Assembly: GCA_001871125.1 (NCBI GenBank)
Contig: MNXB01000023.1
Location: forward strand, 1 to 33,754
Source of the DNA: Elusimicrobia bacterium CG1_02_37_114
Lineage (GTDB): Bacteria; Elusimicrobiota; Endomicrobiia; CG1-02-37-114
Direction of reading: 5' to 3'
Length of the DNA: 33,754 nucleotides
In this document: in pieces, positions 22,324 through 30,633 of the stretch
Layout: each line of letters opens with the position of its first letter
Position numbering within the stretch: position 1 is the first letter of the stretch
The notes under the pieces: model-generated
The model's input: the letters and a program-made list of their open reading frames with translations, nothing else
Database searches by the model: none
Told to the model about the DNA's origin: nothing
Position numbers and translations under genes: made by a program

Positions 22324-22878
22324 ATGAGGTTATTTATTGCGGTTGAGTTTGAGGAAAGTTTAAAGAATAAAATATTTGAGATTCAGCAACAGTTAATCGC
22401 CACTAAGTCAGATGTCAAGTGGGTTGGAAGAGATAATTTTCATATTACCCTGAAGTTTATTGGCGAAGTTAGCGAAGACAAACTTGATGGAATTATATCG
22501 GGAATAAAAAAAGCAATCACGGGACACAAAGAGATAAAAATTTCAATAAGTAAAATTGGTGTGTTCCCGGATTTAAGAAATCCAAGAGTTATATGGTTAG
22601 GTGCAGATAAAGACAGTGCTGAATTAAGTTTGCTTGCAGAAAATATTGAAAAGGAATTCAGCAAAATTGGTCTGCCTGAATCCAATAAAAAGTTCAGTTC
22701 ACATCTGACATTGGGCAGAATCAGGTCAAGGAAAGGCATAGAGGATTTAATGGATAAAATAAAGTCATTTGAAACAATACCTGCAGGTGAAACTCGTATC
22801 AGGCAGATTGTTTTAATGAAAAGCATTCTTATGCCGAGTGGACCTGTTTATAGTATTGTAGAATCTTTCGGGTTGTGA
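22324..22878 (+). CDS. thpR: RNA 2',3'-cyclic phosphodiesterase
   Basis: This 184-residue 2H phosphoesterase begins MRLFIAVEF as usual for the family. The two catalytic HxTx motifs are HITLKFIGE (His40, Thr42) and HLTLGRI (His127, Thr129), with the expected duplicated fold. It opens 2',3'-cyclic phosphates on RNA ends. It lies between cinA and the deacetylase gene, whose GTG start overlaps its stop. Confidence 0.93.
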   Translation: MRLFIAVEFEESLKNKIFEIQQQLIATKSDVKWVGRDNFHITLKFIGEVSEDKLDGIISGIKKAITGHKEIKISISKIGVFPDLRNPRVIWLGADKDSAELSLLAENIEKEFSKIGLPESNKKFSSHLTLGRIRSRKGIEDLMDKIKSFETIPAGETRIRQIVLMKSILMPSGPVYSIVESFGL

Positions 22879-23582
22879 AAAACATAATAATCATTCGCAG
22901 ATTTGAACTTATAATTATTATTTTAGTGCTGATTCTTACAGGTAGTCTCCAGATAATATCAAAAGAGACATCTATGGAATTTCCATTGCAGCAGAGGTAT
23001 CCCTATTGTGTGGCATTTACTTTTGATGATGGTCCTTATCCGGTATATACAGAAAAGCTTGTCAATCTACTTAAAGAACTAAATGTACATGCAACTTTTT
23101 TTGTAACGGGCAAAAATGCCGAAAGGCACCCTGAACTTATTCGTCTGATAGACAACAATGGACATGAACTCGGCGGGCATTCACACACTCCCTTTAATTT
23201 CACGAAACTGTCAAATAAAAAGATATTGTACGAATTAAATAAAACAAAAGAAATTATAAAAAGAGAGACGAATAAAGACACCTGCCTTTTCAGACCTCCC
23301 GGCGGACATATGAACGAAAGAGTGAGAAAACTCATACAGGACAACGGCTATGAAATAATCATGTGGGATGTGTTACCTAAAGACCACGAATTGTCAACGA
23401 CACAACAGATGATTACCAAACATATTCTTGAAAAAACAAAGAATTTTGATATAGTCCTTTTACATCAGGGCAGACAATCAACAATGGATTCTTTACCCGA
23501 AACAATAAAAACTCTGCGTGCTAAAGGCTTTAGATTGGTTACCGTTAGTGAAATTTCAAAAATGGAATCTCACCCCCGCTGA
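22875..23582 (+). CDS. Polysaccharide deacetylase (NodB/CE4 family), membrane-anchored
   Basis: This 235-residue protein starts at GTG 22875, overlapping thpR. It has an N-terminal signal anchor (residues 10-26). CE4 motifs are TFDDGP (Asp51/Asp52), the second motif GGHSHTPFN (His102), FRPPGG (Arg140), WDVLP (Asp165) and LLHQG (His197). It probably removes acetyl groups from peptidoglycan or another glycan in the periplasm. In the second motif the usual second metal histidine (HxxxH) is Pro106; His104 is nearby. Activity may be altered. Its stop lies at the edge of a palindromic repeat. Confidence 0.85.
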   Translation: MKNIIIIRRFELIIIILVLILTGSLQIISKETSMEFPLQQRYPYCVAFTFDDGPYPVYTEKLVNLLKELNVHATFFVTGKNAERHPELIRLIDNNGHELGGHSHTPFNFTKLSNKKILYELNKTKEIIKRETNKDTCLFRPPGGHMNERVRKLIQDNGYEIIMWDVLPKDHELSTTQQMITKHILEKTKNFDIVLLHQGRQSTMDSLPETIKTLRAKGFRLVTVSEISKMESHPR

Positions 23583-23627
23583 TTCCAACAAAGTTGAAAT
23601 CAATACACGGGGGTACCCGAAACGGGT
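23572..23627 (+). repeat. Palindromic element after the deacetylase gene
   Basis: ACCCCCG (23572-23578) and CGGGGGT (23608-23614) form an inverted repeat around 29 bases. It is followed at once by ACCCG-AAA-CGGGT (23615-23627), a second hairpin. The element overlaps the last codons of the deacetylase gene and ends 15 bases before ruvX. Confidence 0.6.
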
Positions 23628-23641
23628 AGAGAGCATGAAAT

Positions 23642-24055
23642 ATGCGTCTGCTGGGAATTGACTATGGCGAAAAGTATATCGGTATAGCAGTAACAGATGA
23701 ACTGTCTATCGCCGCGCATCCTTTAACGACAGTGATTTGTGATAAAACTGAATTTGATAGGATTAAAGAATTAATCAAAAAACACGAAGTCAATAAGATA
23801 ATTATAGGGTTACCCAAAAACATGGATGGTTCATCAGGTAAGTCGGTTGACAGGGTCCTGGTATTTGCTGATGAATTGAAGAAGGTCATGTGTGATGTGC
23901 CGATTGAATTTATTGATGAACGGTTGACCACCAGAGAAGCTGAGGAGAGATTAATAGGGTTAGGTGTGAGCAGGAAGAAAAAGAAAAGTAAAATTAACCA
24001 ATTGAGTGCCTGTATCATACTTGAAAGTTATCTAAACAGGTTAAACAATCCATGA
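23642..24055 (+). CDS. ruvX: Putative pre-16S rRNA nuclease / Holliday-junction resolvase-like YqgF
   Basis: The protein has 137 residues, normal length. The RNase H-like fold is seen in GIDYGEKYIGIAVTD (Asp7), IIIGLPKNMDGS, and FIDERLTTREAEERL (Glu93). YqgF matures the 5' end of 16S rRNA. The third acidic position, in the final helix (usually an Asp before the ...AxxILESYL segment), reads Asn119 in KINQLSACIILESYL. The ATG of mltG overlaps its stop by 4 bases. Confidence 0.92.
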   Translation: MRLLGIDYGEKYIGIAVTDELSIAAHPLTTVICDKTEFDRIKELIKKHEVNKIIIGLPKNMDGSSGKSVDRVLVFADELKKVMCDVPIEFIDERLTTREAEERLIGLGVSRKKKKSKINQLSACIILESYLNRLNNP

Positions 24056-24972
24056 AGATATTTAATCTAATTTTTATATTCCTTCTTGTAGTTATTGTAA
24101 TATACTCCGGATATTATCTTTCCCGTTCTAATGAGAATCTTATTGTTACAATTCCTTATGGTTCAACAACTAAAGAAATAGCTAAGGTACTGTTGGAAAA
24201 TAAACTGATATCCAATGAAAGTATTTTTGTCAACATCAGTAAAATCACGGGATTTTCAAAAAAACTCCAGAGCGGGACTTATAAAATCAACCGCAGGGCA
24301 GGGACATTAAAAATACTGTTAATGCTGTGGAAAGGGAAAACTTTTTCACTAAAAGTTACTGTCCCCGAAGGGTATACGGCGGAACAGATTGCAGAACTAT
24401 TACAGGAAAAAAAACTTTGTGATAAGGAAAAGTTTATGAAACTTGTTGATAAGAATAGACTTGAAGGATACCTGTTTCCCGATACATATTTCTTTTCACC
24501 TGGAATAAGCGAACAGGAAATCATTGACCGTATGACTGCTGAGTTTGGTCGTCAATATTTGTCTGAATTTAACAATAAAGCAAAAGAATTAAGACTGACA
24601 AAAAATGATGTTGTCAGCCTGGCATCAATAGTAGAAAAAGAAGCAAAGATAGAAGAAGAACGAAAACTTATCGCAAGGGTATTCCTCAACAGGCTGAAAA
24701 AAGGATGGCATCTGGAATCATGTGCCACTATACGTTATGCATTGAAAAACTCCGGTAAACCATTGACATACAAAGACCTTAAGGTCAAATCTCCTTATAA
24801 CACATATCGTAACTATGGTTTACCACCGGGTCCTATATGTAACCCAGGATTATTGTCAATAAAAGCAGTGCTGTATCCTGCAGATAGCGATAATATGTTT
24901 TTCTTTACTAAAAACGGAGGGACGCACCAGTTTTCAAAATATTATGATGAACACATCAAAAAACAAAGATAA
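24052..24972 (+). CDS. mltG: Endolytic murein transglycosylase
   Basis: The protein is 306 residues with an N-terminal membrane anchor (residues 4-22), a LysM-like subdomain (about 30-100) and the YceG catalytic domain. The catalytic glutamate is Glu195 in ASIVEKEAKIEEER, matching ASIVEKET of E. coli. GYLFPDTYFF and YNTYRNYGLPPGPICNPG are conserved. It cuts glycan strands during peptidoglycan synthesis in the periplasm. The ruvX-mltG pairing is common in bacteria. It ends 29 bases inside the longest form of the next gene. Confidence 0.95.
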   Translation: MKIFNLIFIFLLVVIVIYSGYYLSRSNENLIVTIPYGSTTKEIAKVLLENKLISNESIFVNISKITGFSKKLQSGTYKINRRAGTLKILLMLWKGKTFSLKVTVPEGYTAEQIAELLQEKKLCDKEKFMKLVDKNRLEGYLFPDTYFFSPGISEQEIIDRMTAEFGRQYLSEFNNKAKELRLTKNDVVSLASIVEKEAKIEEERKLIARVFLNRLKKGWHLESCATIRYALKNSGKPLTYKDLKVKSPYNTYRNYGLPPGPICNPGLLSIKAVLYPADSDNMFFFTKNGGTHQFSKYYDEHIKKQR

Positions 24973-25627
24973 TAAACAGAAAGTAAAGATGTATGTAAAA
25001 TTGAGGAGATATTTCCTTGCGGGGCTTGTGGCTATTTTACCCCTCTGGCTGACACTCTATATACTGTGGCTTTTGTTTAAACTTGTCGGCAATATTACAA
25101 GACCTTTTCTTGGACCCATTCTTGGATTATTCTTTGAACGTGAACCCGTGGTATTTTTGGTGCGCATAAGCAGTTTTATACTCACATTGTTAATTGTTAT
25201 GTTTGCTGGTATGATTGCAACAGATATTGCGGGAAGAAAGTTGTTGTTATCACTTGAAAATATGCTGACAAGGATACCGTTATTGCGTGATATATATTTG
25301 TTTGTAAGGAAACTGACCCAATATGTGTTTACTAAGAAACAACAATACCGTCAGGTAGCACTTCTTGAATGGCCCCTGAAGGGCGTTATGTCTATTGGTT
25401 TTATTACATCGGAATTTGTTTCTTCTGACAACAGAAAGATGGTGACTTTGTTTATACCGACTACACCGAATCCAACGACAGGATGGTTTTTTATCGTCCC
25501 TGAGGAGAAGATAATACCTTTAGATTTGAACGCTGATGATGCTATGAAAATGATAATTACAGGAGGTATGGCGGGAACGGACAATTATAATTGGTTTCCA
25601 GTAAAACAGGGAAGGATAAAACCCTAA
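24944..25627 (+). CDS. DUF502 family membrane protein
   Basis: The protein is up to 227 residues. An in-frame ATG at 24989, just after the mltG stop, would give 212 residues and a better match to the family start (LRRYFLAGLVAILPLWLTLYILW). It has two membrane spans (about 25-45 and 70-92), then a soluble domain with the DUF502 signatures TRIPLLRDIY, KQYRQVALLEWP and PTTPNPTTGWFFIVP. The function is unknown; family members are in the inner membrane of many bacteria. Its stop TAA lies in the first of a row of small palindromes. Confidence 0.88.
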   Translation: MMNTSKNKDNKQKVKMYVKLRRYFLAGLVAILPLWLTLYILWLLFKLVGNITRPFLGPILGLFFEREPVVFLVRISSFILTLLIVMFAGMIATDIAGRKLLLSLENMLTRIPLLRDIYLFVRKLTQYVFTKKQQYRQVALLEWPLKGVMSIGFITSEFVSSDNRKMVTLFIPTTPNPTTGWFFIVPEEKIIPLDLNADDAMKMIITGGMAGTDNYNWFPVKQGRIKP

Positions 25628-25696
25628 AGGGTAAAATCCTGAAGGATTAATTCCAGGAATTAAGGGTTTACCCAGGGATTCCCCGATTTATCGGGG
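25621..25696 (+). repeat. Row of four small palindromes after the DUF502 gene
   Basis: In order: ACCCT-AA-AGGGT (25621-25632), AATCC-TGAA-GGATT (25635-25648), AATTCC-A-GGAATT (25649-25661) and CCCCGA-TTTA-TCGGGG (25681-25696). The last is preceded by GGGATT (25675-25680), shared with the palindromes near 1000. Without a clear U-run this is not a standard terminator, although it may slow or stop transcription before the CRP-like gene. Confidence 0.65.
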
Positions 25697-25721
25697 TTAT
25701 AATTTCCTATGCTTTAAAAAA

Positions 25722-26405
25722 ATGAATCTCTCAAAGTTAGAAATGCTGCGCAAAGTCCGACTTCTTTCGGGATTACCCGAGACAAATCTGCAGAGTATCG
25801 CTCAAATTACTAAAAAAGAAAATTACAAAAAGGGACAGGTGATATTTTCTGAACAAACCCATGGTGCTGCACTATACATACTTATTTCCGGCAGGATTAA
25901 AATATTTACGCAACAGGGGAAGAGGAGGAAAGTACTTGCCTACCTGGAGCCAGGTGAATTTTTTGGCGAGTTATCCATCCTTGACGGACAAATCAGGTCT
26001 GCCTCTGCCCAGGCAATAGAAGATTGTGAAATTTTAACTCTACACAGGAATGATTTCTGGGAGTTATTGAAGACTTTTCTTGAGATATGTTCAAACCTTA
26101 TAAAAGTCATTGCTGGAAGGTTACGTCAGGCGGACAAAGAAATTGAGTCGCTTTCATTTCATAATGTAATTGGCAGGATATCCAGAACACTTCTGGACCT
26201 TGGAAAGAAATACGGTAAAAGAACAGTACAGGGCATTGAAATAGATATACCGCTGGACCACAGGGAAATATCAGAACTTGCGGGTACGGTGAGAGAAATG
26301 GTTACGCGGGTGCTGAATCATCTGCGAAAATTGGACTATATAGATTACTCAAATAATCGTTTTGTTATTCTGAATGAAGATAAATTGAAAAATTTTCTGG
26401 AGTAA
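25722..26405 (+). CDS. CRP/FNR-family transcriptional regulator
   Basis: The protein is 227 residues with an N-terminal cyclic-nucleotide-binding barrel (about 15-125), a long dimer helix and a C-terminal winged helix (about 150-220: HREISELAGTVREMVTRVLNHL). The pocket cassette reads FFGELSILDGQIRSAS. The Gly-Glu-Leu and Arg-Ser pair needed for cAMP contact in E. coli CRP (Glu72, Arg82, Ser83) are present. No cysteine cluster for an FNR iron-sulfur centre is seen. Its targets are unknown; hisS starts at its stop. An adenylate cyclase gene lies 2.4 kb downstream. Confidence 0.9.
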   Translation: MNLSKLEMLRKVRLLSGLPETNLQSIAQITKKENYKKGQVIFSEQTHGAALYILISGRIKIFTQQGKRRKVLAYLEPGEFFGELSILDGQIRSASAQAIEDCEILTLHRNDFWELLKTFLEICSNLIKVIAGRLRQADKEIESLSFHNVIGRISRTLLDLGKKYGKRTVQGIEIDIPLDHREISELAGTVREMVTRVLNHLRKLDYIDYSNNRFVILNEDKLKNFLE

Positions 26406-27673
26406 TGGGAGTAATGATGGAAGAGGAACTTCAGTCACGCGGCAGGCGGGATATACTTTTTGAACAGGCAGAACTTTACAGGAAATTAGAAAATATATCT
26501 GTTGAGGTTTTATCTAAATATAACTATCAGGAGATAAGACCGCCTACATTTGAGGATGAAAAATTATTCAAAAGGACTATAGGTGAGACGACGGATATTG
26601 TAGAAAAACAAATGTATACTTTTACTGACAAAAAAGGGCGGAGATTGGCACTGCGTCCGGAAGGGACTGCGGGTGTTGTGCGTGCCTATATAGAAAACAG
26701 TCTTGGTAAAATTACGTCCGTGACAAAATTGTTTTACCTAGGCCAGATGTTTAGATATGAACGGCCACAGAAAGGAAGATACCGTGAATTCTACCAGATC
26801 GGAGCAGAATACTTCGGTAATGCTCATCCTGTTGCTGATGTGGAGATACTCCTGTTAAATATGGAAATTTTTGAAAAAGCAGGCTTGAAAGATAAAGTTG
26901 AACTTTACATAAACAGTTTAGGATGTAAAGATTGCAGGCAGAAATACAGAGCAGAACTTTTGAAATCAATAAATTCAAGATCAAAAGATTTATGTAAGGA
27001 TTGTCATAACAGGATGGAAAAAAATCCATTGAGGGTTCTGGATTGTAAACACGACAGGGATAAATTTAAGGATTTGCCTGCCATAGAAAACTATTTGTGT
27101 GACGGATGCAAAGAACATTTTGATGGTGTCCAAAGCCTGCTGGATTCCGGAGATTGCAAATACAAAGTTGACCGTTATTTAGTCCGTGGATTGGATTACT
27201 ATACAAGAACAGTATTTGAAATAAAATCTACCGAGAAACTCGGTGCACAGGATGCTGTAAGTGCGGGGGGCAGATACGATACGCTTGTAGAACAACTCGG
27301 TGGAGAGAGTGTCCCTGCCTGCGGGTTTGCAATCGGTGTTGATAGAACAATAGAATTAATGGAAAAGACCGGGCAGAAGGTTAAAAAAGTTTTTATAGCA
27401 ATCGCAGGACTTACGGGAAATTTAGGGTTGGCAGGGCAGGCTATTAAAATCGCCAGATTGTTACGGAAGAATGATATATTTACGGAAGGACCTTATCCTG
27501 ATAAAAGTCTTAAAGCACAGATGAGGTTATCAAATTCTTTAAACTCGTCCTGGACGGTTATAATAGGTGAAGAGGAAATGAATAAAAACACTGTTATTCT
27601 AAAAGATATGACCGGTCAGTCTCAGGAAGAAATCCCGTTGGATAATTTAGTCGCGGACCTACTTGGTAGATAA
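26405..27673 (+). CDS. hisS: Histidyl-tRNA synthetase
   Basis: The protein is up to 422 residues; ATGs at 26405, 26414 and 26417 are all possible and none has an ideal ribosome site. Class II features include QSRGRRDILF near the start, RPEGTAGVVRAY, motif 2 FRYERPQKGRYREFYQIGAE, the histidine-specific GLDYYTRTVFEI, and motif 3 FAIGVDRTIELM. The Cys-containing insertion (CKDC ... NPLRVLDCK) is common in bacterial HisRS. The C-terminal domain (about 325-420) binds the anticodon. It charges tRNA-His in the cytoplasm. Confidence 0.96.
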   Translation: MGVMMEEELQSRGRRDILFEQAELYRKLENISVEVLSKYNYQEIRPPTFEDEKLFKRTIGETTDIVEKQMYTFTDKKGRRLALRPEGTAGVVRAYIENSLGKITSVTKLFYLGQMFRYERPQKGRYREFYQIGAEYFGNAHPVADVEILLLNMEIFEKAGLKDKVELYINSLGCKDCRQKYRAELLKSINSRSKDLCKDCHNRMEKNPLRVLDCKHDRDKFKDLPAIENYLCDGCKEHFDGVQSLLDSGDCKYKVDRYLVRGLDYYTRTVFEIKSTEKLGAQDAVSAGGRYDTLVEQLGGESVPACGFAIGVDRTIELMEKTGQKVKKVFIAIAGLTGNLGLAGQAIKIARLLRKNDIFTEGPYPDKSLKAQMRLSNSLNSSWTVIIGEEEMNKNTVILKDMTGQSQEEIPLDNLVADLLGR

Positions 27674-27682
27674 GTTGAAAGA

Positions 27683-28849
27683 ATGATAAAAACGTTAATC
27701 GTATCAATTCTAATATTATTTATCGGGGGAATAATTTTCTATCAGTATATTTATAATTCCCCACGGGCTAAAGTAGAAATAACGGGTATTGAAAAAACGT
27801 TCACTCCTGCTGAAGAAGTTGGTATAGAAGTCGGTATTACTAATACCGGATTTAGACCACAGTATTTTAATCTGAACGTGGAAATGCAGGGATATAGATT
27901 TACCCCTACAGTTTTGTATCTTCCCCGGAAACAGTCAAAAAAGATTAAATTCCCTTGCTCCCTGCCCCCGGATACGATTTCCGGGAATTACCCGGTGCTT
28001 GTCAAAGTTTATGCAAAAAAGATTGATGCTATTATCAAAAGAATACATGTTGTAAAAGTAAAGGAAGTCAGTAAGTTATTCAGAGTAGAGGAGAGACTTG
28101 AAAAAATTATTCCACAGGTTGCGGTAAAAGAGAAAAAAGCGAAAGTAGAAATAGTGCAACCCATTAAGGTGAGCAGTCCTGCAGTAGAGATTGCCGGACC
28201 CGGGTTGATACCATCGGTCACAGCTGAAGTAAAGTTATCATTGCCCGAGAAGGGCAGATTTAATGAATCAATACCCGTAGAATTTGAGCTAAAAAATACT
28301 TCCGGTTTACAGAGTAAATTACTATTGAAAATAGAAACTGTATATATCGGGGGTTTTGATATTATATTTTCATCCGAATATATACTTGCAGTAAATGAAG
28401 TTAAAAAAGATAAAGTTAAATATTTTATTGATGATACTAAAACCGAAGGTGACTATTTTGTCACTGTAAATGTTTTTACCCCGAAAGAAAAAATAAAACC
28501 ATTAATCAGTGATACGAAGGTTTTTTCTGTAGTTGATAATCCACCGGAGATTAGATTTAAAGATTTGAATCTATCTCCTGCACTGGGGAAAAGAATAACG
28601 TTTAGGGTTGAGGTCCGTGACGATAGGGAAGTGAAAGCAGTGACGTTTTTTCACCACAGTATCGAAAAGAAATTTACCACAACTTATTCTATGCTGCTTT
28701 CTTCGGGTAATAATAGAACCGGGGAGTGGATTTACGAAACTCCTGTTCTCAAAAAAAAGGATAGTTTTTCCTTTTACATATCAGTTATTGATTCAAAGGG
28801 TCAGGAAGTAAAGACTGATAAATATACTGTATCTATCGTCAAAAAATGA
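27683..28849 (+). CDS. Membrane-anchored periplasmic beta-sandwich protein, unknown function
   Basis: This 388-residue protein has one N-terminal span (residues 3-24, VSILILFIGGIIFYQYIY). The rest is extracytoplasmic and beta-rich in about three units: 30-125 (an Ig/CARDB-like GIEVGITNTGFRPQYFNLNV), 165-280 (a second similar unit, PVEFELKNTSGLQSKLLLKI) and 285-388 (PPEIRFKDLNLSPALGKRI, resembling domains found in Ig-like surface proteins). No catalytic motif is seen. The stop overlaps the cyclase start (ATGA), so it may supply a periplasmic sensing partner for the CHASE2 domain. That link is inference. Confidence 0.6.
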   Translation: MIKTLIVSILILFIGGIIFYQYIYNSPRAKVEITGIEKTFTPAEEVGIEVGITNTGFRPQYFNLNVEMQGYRFTPTVLYLPRKQSKKIKFPCSLPPDTISGNYPVLVKVYAKKIDAIIKRIHVVKVKEVSKLFRVEERLEKIIPQVAVKEKKAKVEIVQPIKVSSPAVEIAGPGLIPSVTAEVKLSLPEKGRFNESIPVEFELKNTSGLQSKLLLKIETVYIGGFDIIFSSEYILAVNEVKKDKVKYFIDDTKTEGDYFVTVNVFTPKEKIKPLISDTKVFSVVDNPPEIRFKDLNLSPALGKRITFRVEVRDDREVKAVTFFHHSIEKKFTTTYSMLLSSGNNRTGEWIYETPVLKKKDSFSFYISVIDSKGQEVKTDKYTVSIVKK

Positions 28850-30633
28850 AGAAGAATCGGATTATTTGTATTATCATATCTGTGTTTTGCATGGGATTGG
28901 TCTTTGCTACATGGAAATCGGGTTTTTTGAATACTTTAGAGTATAAATTGTATGATTTGAAATTTATTGTGCGGGGGCCAAAGGATGTATCCAGGGATAT
29001 TGTTATAGTTGGAATTGACGAAGACTCCCTGGCACGGTTTGGACAGTTTCCCTGGCCAAGAGAGATATACGCAAAGTCAATTGATAATTTATGCGCTGCG
29101 GGAGTGAAGGTTATAGGGATGGATATACTTTTCCCGGAACCCCAGAATCAAACTTATGATAAACTACTGTCTTTGTCTTTAAAGAATGCATTTGTCGTAG
29201 GGGCAGCCTATTTTGATAATGTCATTGAAAATGTTTTACAGATAATTAATGGTAGTCCGCAAATTGTTCCTATGCCAAAAATAAAATTGACTGAACCAAT
29301 TGAAATTCTGAAGGATTCCTATAAGTTGTTGGGTCTTACTAATTCTTATCCTGATTCAGACGGCATTTTAAGGTCTGCAAGGATTGTATATGAATACGAA
29401 GGGAAAAAATATTTTTCATTGAATGCGCAGCTTGCAGCAAGTTTTCTGGACAGGAAACCGGAAGATTTTGGTGAGGAAATGTTATATGTGAACTACAGAA
29501 AAGGGGGCAGGGGATACATAAAGTATTCATTCAATTTAATATACGATGCAGCGTTTCCCAAAGAATGGGTTAAGGATAAAATAGTAATTATGGGTTCAAC
29601 AGCTGTCGGTGCTTTTGACCATTATCCGATGCCGTATGACCATCTTTATCCTGGGGTTGAATTCCAGGCAACAGTGATTGACAATTTATTGAACGGAGAT
29701 TACATACGACAGTCACCGGAGTTTATAATTATTATTTTGATTATCCTGCTGGGAGTTATTGAAGGTAATTTATTTCTTAAGATGAAACAGTGGCATGGTA
29801 TGGTGTTATTGGTATTCACAATTGTTGCGTATTTCTTTATCTGCCAGTTTCTATTTAATAAATATAATTTTAATTTAGATACTTTAAAACCATCAATGAG
29901 CATTATGTTTTCTTATCTGGGTATAATGACCTACAGGTTCAGAACTGAAGAGAGAGAAAAAAGATGGATAAAAAAGACTTTTTCCTATTATCTAAACCCG
30001 GAAGTGATAAAAGAACTGGCGGACAATCCTGAAAAACTACGGCTGGGCGGCGAAAGAAAAAATCTAACAGTACTATTCTCTGATATCGTAGGGTTTACCA
30101 CGTTGTCCGAGAAACTTCCTCCGGAAGAAACCGTAAGTTTACTGAACGAATACCTCAGTGCTATGACAGAAATAGTTTTCAAGTATGCCGGTACACTTGA
30201 TAAATTTATTGGTGATGCTATAATGTGTTTCTGGGGTGCGCCTGTCCCCCAGGAAAATCATGCTGAACGCGCAGTCCTGTGTGCAGTTGAGATGGTAGAA
30301 GGGTTAGAGGAATTGCGAAAAAAATGGGAGAAGGAGAACAGGCATCTTATTGATATAGGCATTGGAATAAACAGCGGGGAATGCGTGGTTGGCAACTTTG
30401 GCTCAGCGCAGCGGATGGATTATACGGTTATGGGTGATACCGTAAATCTTACTTCAAGAATAGAAGGGCTTACCCGTGATTACAAAACAAGAATAATTAT
30501 TTCAGAAGTAACTTATGAGCTGGTTCGCAATATAGTTGAAACAAAACCGCTGGGTGAAGTTAAGGTTAAAGGTAAAGAAAAATCCGTAAATATATTTGAA
30601 GTCCTTGGAAGGAAAAAATTGGGTAGCTTATGA
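28846..30633 (+). CDS. CHASE2-domain adenylate cyclase (class III)
   Basis: The protein is 595 residues. After a first span (residues 7-23), residues about 30-285 form a periplasmic CHASE2 sensor (VIVGIDEDSLARFGQFPWPRE, VIGMDILFPEP, YPDSDGILRSA). Further spans lie at about 292-310, 319-337 and 353-366. The catalytic domain (about 405-585) has VLFSDIVGFTTLSE with metal ligand Asp413, DKFIGDAIMCFWGAP with Lys453 and Asp457, and YTVMGDTVNLTSRIE with Asp531, Asn534 and Arg538. The Lys453/Asp531 pair is the ATP-selecting combination, so cAMP is the expected product. It is encoded between the beta-sandwich protein and DUF3307, each overlapping by 4 bases. Confidence 0.93.
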   Translation: MKKNRIICIIISVFCMGLVFATWKSGFLNTLEYKLYDLKFIVRGPKDVSRDIVIVGIDEDSLARFGQFPWPREIYAKSIDNLCAAGVKVIGMDILFPEPQNQTYDKLLSLSLKNAFVVGAAYFDNVIENVLQIINGSPQIVPMPKIKLTEPIEILKDSYKLLGLTNSYPDSDGILRSARIVYEYEGKKYFSLNAQLAASFLDRKPEDFGEEMLYVNYRKGGRGYIKYSFNLIYDAAFPKEWVKDKIVIMGSTAVGAFDHYPMPYDHLYPGVEFQATVIDNLLNGDYIRQSPEFIIIILIILLGVIEGNLFLKMKQWHGMVLLVFTIVAYFFICQFLFNKYNFNLDTLKPSMSIMFSYLGIMTYRFRTEEREKRWIKKTFSYYLNPEVIKELADNPEKLRLGGERKNLTVLFSDIVGFTTLSEKLPPEETVSLLNEYLSAMTEIVFKYAGTLDKFIGDAIMCFWGAPVPQENHAERAVLCAVEMVEGLEELRKKWEKENRHLIDIGIGINSGECVVGNFGSAQRMDYTVMGDTVNLTSRIEGLTRDYKTRIIISEVTYELVRNIVETKPLGEVKVKGKEKSVNIFEVLGRKKLGSL

